Assembly (NCBI GenBank): GCA_032433595.1
Contig: JASWJB010000014.1
Span: 1-64,000 of the forward strand
Direction: 5' to 3'
Source: Conoideocrella luteorostrata
Lineage: Eukaryota; Ascomycota; Sordariomycetes; Hypocreales; Clavicipitaceae
Length of the DNA stretch: 64,000 bases
A program made the translations under genes and the position numbers. Under the pieces are notes generated by a model. That model made no database searches. It was not told where the DNA came from and was given only the letters and a program-made list of their open reading frames with translations. Shown here piece after piece: positions 47,907 through 59,641 of the stretch (its first letter is position 1; each line of letters starts with the position of its first letter).

Positions 47907-50655
47907 GGTACTTCAGCGGTTCCAGTAGTGCTGGAAGACGGAGGCTTGTCAATCGGGGTTCTCTTGGTGCCTTGCTGAGGACGGTTACGCTCTTCTGCAA
48001 AGTGTGTTGTCTCACGACGTACCGTTGGCTGCTTGGGTTGAGGGACGATTATTGGTAGTGGGGTTTAGTTTGTGATCTAGCATTTTGGCGGGGCGCGGCA
48101 CAAGACGCAAGATGATTGACCGGAAAAAAATTAAAAATTGACGGGAAGCTTGCTTATGTAACGGTGTTGTATTGTTGGATGCACAGAGCGGCTGTATTTC
48201 ATCCGTGTGTGAAACAATTGATCAAGTAATATATTAAGTTTTCGTCTTTTCCTTTCCTCTTTAAATGTGAAAATATGCCAACAAGATGTTACTAAACGCT
48301 GAAACTGGGTGATGGGAGCCTCGCGGGGTTTCACAGAAAGTGACGGTCCGCTAGTGACGTGTTACTAAAGTAGAAGTAGGAGAAAGTTCCGCTTCCGCCA
48401 TGGGGATTCATTCGCGATAATGCCAAACCTGTGCAAGATTTGACTTCAGGGATCGATGTTAAATTATGCCCGACACCGCGTCGACAACCTTTCCCATCCA
48501 ATAATGTTGCATGCGTTGCCTTCGTCATCTCGTCCAGGCTGTGTTATGCAAAGGTAGAAGCGGTGGCACAGCTGAGAGGGCTGTTCAGCTGCACCCGGTT
48601 GCTTTTGTACGACAATACTGAGAGGAGACCAAGTGACGGCAAAAGTATATCAAGGTTCTGCTTGTCAGCATCCACTTTCCCTTGCGCCGGATGGTTTATG
48701 GAGTACATCGGCACGGATAGCTGAATGAGTATCAGCTGACATAAAAAGAGCCGCATCACGACAGTCCATAAGCTCGCTACTGAAGCCTGTGCATCATCGC
48801 CATGTCTCGCAAGGGATGCTGGACGTAACTATATGTGTGGATGTATCGGGACCGAATCAGGAAAGGAATGGCCAAAAAACACAACCAAAACAAAAACAAA
48901 AATAAATAAAACGAAAAGCATATACGGAGTACAGTAGCCCATGTTGCGTTAGAGAGCTCTTTCGGCCATACCATTTCCCAGTCCTCACCCAAGCCCATAC
49001 GACGACGACGATAGTAGCTCAGAGCTTAGATGTCGTGTTGTAGCACCCCGTACGGAGTACTCCGTAATCACATCGCAATTCGCGCTGACGGCGGGGCTTG
49101 GTAGAATCTCCGTCGTTCGTATTCCGTAAAACAGTAGCGGTTGACTTGCCACGGCATCTGCATCCACCGCTCATAATTCATAGATGGAGGCAGCCACGCC
49201 TCAGCCATGCCTCTGCGCGGTAACCACAGTTGGTGCTATATAAAGTGCGCAGTAGATAGTCTATGGAGGAGTCGAAATAGGAAGCGGAAAACCGAGAGTG
49301 CTCACGTGCGAATAACTATAGTGCCTTTGGAGTGGCTTGCGGTGCCAACTAGGCGGGACCTGGGGCGCATGAGGGTGGACTGGAGGGGCACTGCGGGCAG
49401 GGGCGGCCAATCAGAGGCGATCAGGGCAGTAGTTGGCAAAGAGTGCCGTGCAGGTGACCGATATTCCGTGCAGGCAGCCCTGGCGGCAAATACATATTCA
49501 GACTGGATGGCGCGTCGGCATGCGGGATTAGCAGCACCCTCCGCAGTATCCTGAGGTACGGAGTATGTAGTTATGGAGATGGAGATTGGGATGCTGGTCT
49601 GCAGCCTGGTTCCCTCACTACTTGCTCCATGTGGTGGTTGTGTGTTGTGTGCGTACGGCGAGCTTGTTAGTTACTTAGTGCCGAACTTTTTATGCTATGC
49701 AATTTGGCTGTGAACAGACAGACAGAGACGTCCATCCATCCATCAACCGTCCCGCGGGACGTGCATCATCCAAAGCCAGCCCGGCATAATCTCTTGTCCG
49801 TCTCTAGCCTCTGGTTTCACTCTCACTCTCACCCTCTCTCTGGCCCCGTCCCCTCTGGTCTGGATTTGCATGTGCATGTGCCTGGAAATCCTGATGAAGG
49901 GTGCTCACTTTTTTTTCCCTCTTCTCCTGGGCTTGACGGCGGATGAATAATACTACTCGTTCACCTCAAAGCCTTCAACATCGTTTCTCTCCCGCTCATT
50001 CTTCTTTTACCGTTTCGTCCTCTTTCCCCTTCGGCATCTCTTCGCCACCCACTCGCCAGGCAGCATACCCTTTCGAGATAATCTCCCGTGAACGATAAGG
50101 CGTGCTTTCACGCTACACTACCTGCGGCTCGAGTGGCTTGGCGTGAGCTCGGAGCTGCAGCTCACTAGTTGATTCATTCGCTTTTCCACTTTCTCCAAAC
50201 CACAAATCACAAACCAAGCAAGAAGAAGAAAGAGGCACCAACTATCTCGGGTTGCATAGCTGGCGCATATCGCTGCAGCGCATCTCTCTGCCATCTTTCT
50301 TCCCCTGACGACGTCCATCCCACCGGCTGCACGCCGTCTCTGTCCTTGTGACTCGTGCATACATACATTCCGAGAACCTCCGTTGCTATCGAAAGGTCGA
50401 AAGTTGCCGTGTCTCGGCGAAACTTTACACTCATTCACACGCGACATTGAACCTGGTCGGTCCCTCCAGAAACATCACACCATCACTCAACGCCTCGACC
50501 CATCTCACTCGGTTTCTCACCGCTGAGCTTGTGATGAGGGCGGCTACACTCCACAACTCGGCGTGGTAGCGCCATTTCCAGTTTTGGCTTTCCTTGTTTG
50601 GTATTAAAAAATTCGATAATAACCTTCGCGACACTTGGTGTTGCTGTGGTTCAAA
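47907..50655. other. Divergent intergenic region between SRP68 and the SNF2 gene
   Basis: About 2.7 kb with promoters at both ends and no supported gene. It includes palindrome copies (about 48923, 49048-49067, about 49558) and CT-rich leader-like sequence from about 49800 to 50130 upstream of the SNF2 gene. Confidence 0.5.
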
Positions 50656-53600
50656 ATGCCCAATAACGGTACTCCTCAACCACCTCCACCTCCGCCGTGG
50701 CCCTCGAGTGAAACTACGGTGCCTTTGAGAGGCTCGCGGCCCATGGGTGAAGCTGCGGGCCAGTACACTTCTGTGCTGCAACCGCCGAATGCTAGATCTA
50801 ACTTTGCCGGTGTTCAAGGTCGATCGTCACAAATTCCCGGCTCGATGACCGGTTGGAATCCAGCTGCCTTACTTCAACCCAGTCGTCGAGGGTACAGTGC
50901 CACCGATCTGAGGAATCTCCCTTCTGGACGTCCCCAGCCTCTGCACAGTCAATTTTCCAATGACCAAGGTCGAGCATCACCTGCTGTCATCGACCCGATG
51001 GTATTTCAGTTTACAAGTGCCAGTGACACTTCTTCAAACGGCCACATTAGTGGTTCCTCGACTCCAACTCCACCCAACGGTGAAGTACCAGCTGTGAACG
51101 GCGTAGGGCTTTGGGTCGAACGTATGAACAATGTTCAACATCGCTCCAACGTTCCCCACCCCAAACGCCGGAAGACCGAGGATGCTCAGGATTTTGCTGC
51201 TAGATCCAACAGTATACCAGTCCGAAGTAGCAGTGGCATGTTGGGCGAATATGCAAGAGATAAGCGACAACAGGCTAATGGCCCAACCGCGCTCACGGCA
51301 GCCCCCACGGTAGACCTGACTGATGGTATGATACGCTAAAAGGCTTCGGCACCTGCTTTCTTGTCGTCATGCTAATAGCCTTTCACAGGAACTGACGATG
51401 AAGTAATGGTCATCGATGACCCCAAGGATGAAGAGGTCTGCTATGGTATGATCAAGACAAATCTCAACTGTACCAAAGTGCCCTCTCCGAAGCCGGGAAT
51501 GCAAAGCGTTTTTGGCCCAGGTTATAATCCGGGCATTAAGATTTTGCTCAAACGACAAACGGGAGAGCGGTCACTAAAAATCCAAGCATGCGATCACACT
51601 CGTGAAATTATAGGTTTCGTAGAGCCTTCCAGCGCAGCAGCGCTCACTCCCCTTCTCGACACAAACATACGTTTAAGAACCGACTGCCGCATCCCGCCGC
51701 ATCCAAAGAAACATGCGGAGGAACCAGGGCAACCGATTTCCCGACCATACCAATTGGACATCGTCATGTATGGGCCTCAGCGCTATGCCAAAGCCGTTGG
51801 TAGTCTGCTGATCAAACACAACATGAAGCTTATCGCACCTTATATGGTGCAAAAAGGTATCAAAGTGTACAACCCTCATGTCTCTGAATGGCGACCTGTG
51901 CCGCCAAAAATGTACCCAACCAACCCCCAGGGCACATACACGAATGCTGCCAACCGGACCGTAGAGGAAATTCGATCCGAGGTCATGGGGGTTTTTGATT
52001 CGCTCAAGCGGAACGATGATCTCCCATTGATGGGACCCAATGCACGAATCTTAACGCCTTTGCTTAAGCACCAGAAGCAGGGTTTGTACTTCATGGCCAC
52101 ACGAGAGAAACCGTTAAATGAGCAGTCTACCGAGAGAGCAATGGTTTCATTTTGGCAGTCAAAGATCAGCGCCAGCGGAGAAAAGGCATACTCTAACGTT
52201 ATCACTGGACAAGAGCAGAGAACGCCACCTCCCGAAACTCGCGGTGGCATTCTGGCTGATATGATGGGTCTTGGCAAAACTTTGAGCATCTTGTCCTTGG
52301 TTACGAGCACATTGAGCGATGCTCAAGTTTGGGAACAGGCTTCTATCGTACAACGACCAAAAATTGACGCCAAAACGTCGAGCAATGGTCACTCTGCTTC
52401 CCAGACAAATTTCGAGCCAGCTCCAGTCAGCCGTCATGTGAAATCGACTTTGATTGTCTGCCCTCTGAGCACTGTAACAAATTGGGAAGAGCAAATGAAG
52501 CAACATGTCGCTGAAGGGAGCATTTCTTGTCATATTTACCACGGGTCGAACCGGATCAAAGATGTTAACAAACTTGCTGAATTCGACATAGTCATCACGA
52601 CATATGGCTCTGTCTCTAACGAGCTGGGTTCCCGGCGCAAAGGCAAAGACGGACTTTTTCCTTTGGAAGAGATTGGTTGGTTTAGAATCGTTCTTGATGA
52701 GGCACACATGATTCGAGAACAATCAACACTTCAGTTCAAAGCTATTTGTCGACTACAGGCTGAACGACGCTGGGCCGTTACAGGAACACCGGTCCAGAAT
52801 CGCCTAGATGACCTAGCGGCACTACTAAGCTTTTTGCGACTCCATCCATTTGATGACCGATCAAAGTTCAATCGTTACGTCGTAGAGCCCTTTAAGGCAT
52901 GCGACCCGGAAATCGTGCCTAAGCTGCGAGTCCTCGTCGACACAGTCACACTGCGTCGGTTGAAGGATAAGATCGATTTGCCCAAGCGAGAAGACTTGGT
53001 CATTCGCCTGGACTTCAGTCCCGAAGAGAGGTCCATCTACGAGCTGTTTGCACAGAATGCCCAAGACCGGGTTAAAGTCCTGGCTGGTGTCAACATTGGC
53101 AAGGGTCTCGGCGGCAGTAACTATATCCATATTTTGAAGGCCATCCTGCGACTTCGATTACTTTGTGCACATGGCAAAGACTTGCTCAACGAAGAGGATC
53201 TGGCGGCTCTCCAAGGCATGTCTGCTGAATTGGCTATTAATATTGACGACGACGACGACGACGGACCAGCTCTGTCACACCAGAAGGCGCATGAGATGTT
53301 TTCTCTAATGCAAGACACCAATAACGACGCTTGCATTGAATGCACCAAGAAATTGAATGCTGCCGAGGGACAGAACATTGAATCAGAGCAGCAAGACGAT
53401 GTCCTTGGCTACATGACGCCTTGCTTCCACGTCATTTGCCGAACTTGCTACCGAAACTACCGGGAGCGTGCTCAACAATTGCTCGACCCGGACCATGCGA
53501 CTGGACCGTGTCTAATCTGTGGCTCGCACGTCCGCTTTGAGTTTGTCGAGCTTCGCCGTGATGATGTAGACGCGGAGCATGACGGGCCAGCTAAGGGGAA

Positions 53601-54198
53601 GGCTAGAGGGGGCTTTAACAAGCGGATAGATAAATACGACGGCCCACACACTAAGACCAAAGCTCTCATTGAAGATCTTTTGGGGCACAAAGCCGCAAGT
53701 CAAGCAAACCCTTCCGAACCACCTTTCAAGTCAGTGGTATTCTCAGGCTGGACATCCCACCTCGATCTCATTGAGATAGCCCTGAATACCGCCAACATCA
53801 CCTTCGTGCGCTTAGACGGTAGCATGACCCGCACTGCCCGAACGACAGCCATGGAAAAATTTCGCGAAGACAACAGCGTCGAGGTCATTCTTGTATCCAT
53901 CATGGCAGGTGGGCTGGGCCTCAACCTCACAGCCGGCAACAATGTCTATGTTATGGAACCGCAGTATAACCCAGCCGCAGAAGCCCAAGCCATAGATCGA
54001 GTTCATCGTCTGGGACAGAAACGTCCCGTCCGCACGGTCCGCTACATCATGCGGAATAGCTTTGAAGAGAAAATGCTCCAATTGCAAGAAAAGAAGATGA
54101 AGTTGGCGAGTCTTAGTATGGATGGCCAGAGTAAGGCTCTGGACAAAGCTGAGGCCGCGCGGCAAAAGCTGATGGACTTGCGAAGTCTTTTCAAGTAA
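50656..54198 (+). CDS. SNF2-family ATPase with RING finger, RAD5/HLTF-like
   Basis: Nuclear DNA-dependent ATPase, probably also an E3 ubiquitin ligase, of the class that works in DNA-damage tolerance or chromatin remodelling (family knowledge). Exons 50656-51325 and 51389-54198 give 1159 aa. The N-terminal 220 residues are disordered and Pro-rich (PPPPPPWPSS), with an NLS-like PHPKRRKTEDAQ. Residues about 240-390 may be a diverged HIRAN domain. Helicase part 1 has Walker A GGILADMMGLGKT (about 509-521) and DEAH (about 660). A RING finger with CIECTKKLN, MTPCFHVICRTCYRNY and GPCLICG lies at about 871-935, inserted before helicase part 2 as in RAD5/HLTF. Part 2 contains DGSMTRTARTTAMEKF, IMAGGLGLNLTAGNNVYVME and DRVHRLGQKRPVRTVRYI. 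A run of six Asp precedes the RING. The ortholog within the RAD5/HLTF/Uls1 group is not settled. Confidence 0.9.
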
Positions 54199-55018
54199 AT
54201 CATTGTCTTGTTGAAGATCCGCTTTCTCCCCTTGGTGTTATTACTATGATGAGTAGTTTACAGTTTTCGAAGGATTGGTTTTTGAGCGACATTTAATATA
54301 GCTTGATGACGAAACGAACGAAACGAAATGAAGTGGAATGAAATGGTCTATTTTCTTTGTTTTTTTTTACGAGTCGGCGGAACTTTTCATCATTTTTTGC
54401 TCGCGTGATAAAGATTCATATACTTAATCTTGACTCAAGAGACTTGGCGTTTGGAAAGTATTAAATCCAGGAGTGGTAGTTGATGGAGAAGGGAAGCTAT
54501 ATTCAGGATTTTAGTATCCGGGAGGCTTCTATTTTCAGATAGGGTCTGAATCCCTTTGGCGGGCTGGCTTTTGTTGTTTACCCCTGGCCTCTGTTTCTGT
54601 CCTCCTTCTATCTTACAGTTTGGAACTCTCACGAGGGGGCTATTCGCTGTGATTCGTAACGCGGGCACTGAATAAATATGGCGGATGGGCTTTGATGCTT
54701 AAGATACCTACACCGACAAATATGAATATCACTATTCAGCCGAATTTCCAAGCTACGTTGGTTAAGTTTTTATATATAAGACGTTATCACATCATCATGT
54801 TAAGATCAAGCAAGCGCATTGACCGTGTTTACACAGCAAATCAATGAAGCAAACTGCGGCGCTTGGATCTTATCCTGTACACCAAAAAAAAAAAAAAAAA
54901 AAGGGGTTCGGTTTGAACCCCTTGACGCGCCGGCTCAACAAAGCCCTTCCAAACCTGACCTCTGGGACTATCCCACCCAGCTTCTTTTGGGCAAAGCATA
55001 CAGCAAACAACCCACTTA
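54199..55018. other. Intergenic between convergent SNF2 and GCP2 genes
   Basis: 3' flanks of two convergent genes. No protein gene seen. A 9-bp-stem hairpin next to a 19-base A run occurs at 54884-54923 and is listed separately. Confidence 0.55.
54884..54923 (-). terminator. Hairpin followed by T19 on the minus strand; terminator-like
   Basis: On the minus strand AAGGGGTTC-AAACC-GAACCCCTT forms a perfect 9-bp stem with a 5-base loop (54901-54923), directly followed by 19 T (54884-54902 as A on the plus strand, overlapping the stem end by two). The arm also contains GGTTCAAACC, which resembles a Pol III B box. It lies 3' of GCP2. Whether it ends a Pol III transcript, affects GCP2 3' ends or is a chance structure is not known. 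Confidence 0.45.
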
Positions 55019-58000
55019 CTACACATCTTCCTCCTGGCCCCTCCCAGCAAATTCTGTCCCCTGGTTTGCCGTACTCAACCTGGCGCAAAGACTGAGCAGC
55101 ACCACCGTCTCCGTAGCGGCGTAATGGTTTAACGCATCCAGCAAAATCTGCAAATGTCTACTGAAATTGCTCTCCCACTTTCGTATGATTTCTGATAAAT
55201 TATTGACTCGAGCCTCGGCATCCGTCGCGGACGAAGAATCTTGCTGGGAGCTTGCCCCTCGCTGAGCAGCCGCCGCCTTGGTAGCTTGGAAACGCCTCCA
55301 TTGGTCTCCTGTCATAGTGGTGGGTTTTTTGGTACCTGAGAGGTCTGGGTCGGATTTTTCGAGTTCGCGCGTCAGCCAGTTCGTGTAGTGGGCAAAGATG
55401 GTGCATGTTTGCATGAGTTTTGAGTGGATCTGCGTTCTCGGATTAGACAGGTGGTTTTCTTTTTTGGGGTGTTTTTTTTTTTTACTATTTTTCTTTCCAT
55501 AGAGAAAAGAGGTGGTAAAAGAGACGGGAAGCATTGGAAGCATTGGAAGCGGATGCGGGAGGAAGTATATTTACCCTGAGAAGCTTGCTATTGGTGAGCA
55601 TGCACTCCTTTAAACAGGTATCCAGAAAATCTACATGATCCTGCATCAACTCATCTACCGTCCTTGTAGGTCGTCCTGATGGTTTCTGCTGGTCTCCATC
55701 CTTTGTGCTCAGCCGAGACATAAATTTGGTCCAATTCGGCTCAATCACCTCAGCCGTGCAAAAGTACAGCAGCTGCTGCACGAACACGAGCATACGCGCT
55801 CGTAATGTCCAAGCTCGACGTTTCCATATTTCCAGTGCGCGATTCGGCCCCTTGTGAGCCCAGGAAATCCCTCGCGTTTGTGTTTGCCACGTCGTCGATA
55901 GTTGGGACTCCAAGTACCTCAGGGACAAAAGATATCGGAACAGAGCCTGATACCGCCACACAGTTTTTCTGCTGATGACAAGGGAAACCGGAAACGGGAC
56001 TGAGTAATCAAGCTGGAGGGAAGAGAATCCAACGGCGTTCCTATCATTCTCAGTAGGCTGGTTGGCGACAGGCTGAAGAGCTTCTCCTTGTTCAATGCCG
56101 GTGATGTTGACGACCCGCTGTAATGACTTGATCAGCGTAACGTCATTCATCTCAACTTTGACATCTTCCTTAAACGGATCCAGGGACACGATACTGCCTG
56201 GCTGCCGTAGTACCAAATCCAGCAGCGACTGCAGCTTACTCGTGTTAACGCTCTTAATTGGTTTTCGAAGCTCCGAGGAACCGAGCTCGAGAAAGTAGGA
56301 GAAATAGTCGGACGGGTCGAGGAAGAAGTAATGCTTGAGGGACTGCAATCGAGCTGGTAGGGCGTGCGCCGTAAGGAGCAGCTGCATGAGGGACTCGTTG
56401 GCGTGAGCGTATGCATTATTGACGTTCTCAAGGAACCGAGGATCGTCAAATGTGGTTGGCACAGCTGTGACCACCTTGCTCACGTCTACGCCTCCACACT
56501 CCCGAACCACATTGAGATATTTGCCAGCTAGCAGGACCTTTTCCTTGACCCCTTCTAGCTGCGGCGGTACGTCACTGTCCCGAATTGTATATCTTCGCTC
56601 CCAGTACTCGTCCGTGTAGTCCTGCTCCAGCCGCTCTCGTTTGATACTCTTCTGCTCTTTGATCACGAACTCGGAGTGCGGATCTTTTATGCTTCCGTGA
56701 TGGAGCCATTCATTCAACATGACCATGTACGGCCGGCTGGCATCTCGCAATAATGAAGTAAGCAAGGCTCTCGCAGCAGGGTCCCCAGACATCCTCTCGA
56801 GACGCCTCGTGACGAGGCCAAGCACAACACCACCTTTGCAAATCTTCTTGCTGGTCATACTCCCTGGCACTAAGTCACCGCCTTCTCTTAGGCGCTCGAT
56901 GATCTCGTCAGGGTTTTCGATCTCATCATCCTCTTCATCGCTCTCGTCGTCTAGAATTCCATTCTTTTTGAGTAGCTCGTGCGCGAGAAGATACAGTTGA
57001 TGCATCATCTGACTCGTAGATATGGTGTGAATGTTCAGTACATGGACTGTGAACGAGTCATTTGAGAGAAACTGCGTCTCCAGCTGCGCAATCATGATCA
57101 GATAGTCTTGCAAGAACTTGCGGATCGATGCGCAAAGCGCATGGTTCACTGCGCCAAATTCTGCGCGACTTTGCACATCAACAAATGCTTCCAGGGCAGA
57201 ATAATACGTCGCCATCTTGAGCATTGACCGAGTCAAGTCGGCCAGACTGGGATCCAACCCAGGTAGTACTTTGAAGATTGGCCCGGTGAGGCGATCTCGT
57301 TCCTCAGCTGAATCATACCCCTTGGCGAATCGAATATATTGTCCCTCGTAACCCATGAAGACGAACAGCAAATCCTCAACAATGGCCGCTTCTTGGACCT
57401 CCAGAGTCAAGTCAGCCAGAGGCTTAGGCTGCGGTGCCTGAGGAACTGTCGATGCTGTGGGGGGTATCGAGATTCGGGAGGCTAATGGCGCCGAAGTGTG
57501 CGGTAATAAAGTTGCCTCGGGATTCCATGGCGCTGCAAGGGAAGCGGTGAGTATATTATGAATTGCCTTTTCTTTGGTAGCAAGGATCAATTGAACCGCG
57601 CGCGTGTCACACATACCTTGAGAGCCGTCTGACGCCGAGTCTTTCGGACGAAGCTCAACTGACTTCTGCCTCCTCACGTCGTCATCCCTCCTCTCACCAG
57701 TTCCGCTCCTCCTGTGCTGCTTTTCCGGGCTCGTGTTTCTTTTCAATATTCTGTCCACATGGGCTTCAAACGTTCTCTCTGTAACCCTGCGCTCTTCATA
57801 CCGTCGTTCCTCTGTTGATGTAGATCTATTCACGGGTCTCGGATTTCCTGACGCGGTTCTCTTATGGGACATGCCAGGGTACTGCGACTCAGAATGCATT
57901 GCGGCATCTGCAGATGATCGAGGTTCGCCTCTTTCGCTTTTAAAGCTTCCGCTTCCATTGGGGGCGGTGGCACGCACACGTTCTTCGGCGTAGTTGTTAT

Positions 58001-58034
58001 AGCGGCTCGGCGCTCTTCCTACCCCAGATGCCAT
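55019..58034 (-). CDS. GCP2: Gamma-tubulin complex component 2 (Spc97/Alp4-type)
   Basis: Core subunit of the gamma-tubulin small complex that nucleates microtubules at spindle pole bodies. Exons 57617-58034, 55575-57532 and 55019-55429 give 928 aa. The N-terminal 140 residues are basic and disordered. The Grip1 region starts at LTLEVQEAAIVEDLLFVFMG and YEGQYIRFAKGYD; it includes SRPYMVMLNEWLHHGSIKDP and DPHSEFVIKEQKSIKRE. The Grip2 region contains YFFLDPSDYFSYFLELGSSE, LDYSVPFPVSLVISRKTVWR and YQALFRYLLSLRYLESQL, and closes with DFLDTCLKECMLTNSKLLR, joined over the last intron to IHSKLMQTCTIFAHYTNWL. The first intron (57533-57616, 84 bp) has a GTATGT donor and TTGCAG acceptor but is stop-free and in frame, so an automatic annotation could miss it. 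Divergent from the proteasome alpha5 gene. Confidence 0.93.
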
Positions 58035-58730
58035 GTTTGCGAGCTACATCTGAGGCCCCACGCTTCCCCCAAGTCACGACACCATGAGAGTCGACTGATG
58101 TACGTGGGTAGGGCGGTTGGTAAGTACGTTTGCAGGAGTGAAGGTGAAGTAGATCTTTCTAGTCGATTATATCGCTGGAAATCTAAGCTCCGAATAGCTG
58201 ACTGCGTAATGCGCAAATACTTTGCCGTATTTACACGGCCCAGCTTCGTGCAACTTGCTCGTTACCAAACGGCCGCACCGTATTAGAGTCTGCCGTACCT
58301 GCAGGTACATAGGTACGTGGGGTTCAGCCGCGTCGAGGCACGCGTCGAGCCGTGCTGTGAGTGGGATGTCCGGATTAACCTTTGCCCGTGTTTGCACCAG
58401 CAGCCACCAACCAGCCAGACGAGGCGTGACGCCAGCTGCTGGCCGTCATGTTCTGCGCTGCGTAGTCCCAATGCTTGCCTAGCGCTCCCCAGGCCATGTC
58501 CCCAAGTTCCCAGTCCCCAAGCTGCGCGGCGCCCGAGCTTTGAAGCTTCCTTAACTGTCTGTCGTTCCGCCGTCAACCTCCCCAACAACCAGATTTCGCC
58601 ATAATCGTTCACACCCACCGCACGACGACAATTCTAGAACCTGCAACCCCTCCCTCCTCCCTCTTCTTCCATCAACTCATTATATCAGCAAACGGCTCGC
58701 TAGGCCACATCCCCATCACATTCCGCCAAG
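58035..58730. promoter_or_regulatory. Shared divergent promoter region, GCP2 / proteasome alpha5
   Basis: About 700 bp separate the two divergent start codons. The alpha5 side is CT-rich (about 58600-58680), as common in fungal leaders. No individual factor site can be assigned with confidence. Confidence 0.5.
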
Positions 58731-59641
58731 ATGTTCATGGCAAGATCAGAATACGGTAAGGTTTCCGACTCTCACTCTAACCCCCGATATCCTATAGTCG
58801 AAGCCCCTTCTTACTCTGAAACCTGCGCTTTAGATCGAGGAATCAACACCTTCTCCCCGGAAGGCCGTCTCTTCCAAGTCGAATACTCCCTCGAAGCTAT
58901 CAAGCTCGGCTCTACCGCTATCGGCGTAGCTACTTCAGAAGGTGTCATTCTCGGCGTTGAGAAGCGAGTAACCTCCACCCTTCTCGAGACCTCATCCGTT
59001 GAGAAGATTGTCGAAATCGACCGCCACATTGGCTGCGCCATGTCTGGGCTGCAGGCGGATGCCCGTTCCATGGTTGAGCACGCCCGCGTTGAATCCCAGA
59101 GCCACTCTTTCAACTACAACGAACCCCTTGGTGTTGAGAGTTGTACGCAGGCTATCTGTGACTTGGCCCTGCGCTTTGGCGAAGGTGCGGACGGAGAGGA
59201 AACTATCATGAGCAGGCCATTTGGCGTGGCATTGTTGATTGCTGGATTTGATGAGCAAGGTCCTCAACTGTTCCATGCTGAGCCTAGTGGAACATTTTAT
59301 CGATATGATGCAAAGGCTATTGGTTCCGGCTCGGAGGGTGCTCAAGCAGAGCTTCAGAACGAATATCACAAGGTACGCCCTCCTCGGCGCAAACTCCCCT
59401 TCCCTCTCTTGCCATTGGCACCCTATTACTTCTCCTGTTACGGCACAGCTACTAACAGAACATGTAGTCTCTCACAATCACAGATGCTGAGACGCTAGTC
59501 CTGAAGACACTTAAGCAGGTTATGGAGGAGAAGCTGGATTCCAAGAATGTGCAGCTGGCAAGTGTTACCAAAGAAAAGGGCTTCAGAATATATACCGATG
59601 AGGAGATGGCTGCTGTTGTAGAGAGGCTACCGGCCAATTAG
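58731..59641 (+). CDS. PUP2: 20S proteasome subunit alpha type-5
   Basis: Structural alpha-ring subunit of the 20S proteasome core. Exons 58731-58755, 58834-59372 and 59468-59641 give 245 aa, the normal length. After the short first exon (MFMARSEY) the conserved alpha-subunit N-terminus [20 protein letters not shown] and [20 protein letters not shown] follows. Further signatures are [40 protein letters not shown] and [20 protein letters not shown]. Exon 3 supplies [20 protein letters not shown] and the C-terminal helix ending VVERLPAN. Identification as alpha5 rests on the [24 protein letters not shown] start. The first intron (78 bp) is stop-free and in frame, so the long open frame across it is misleading. 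Confidence 0.96.
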
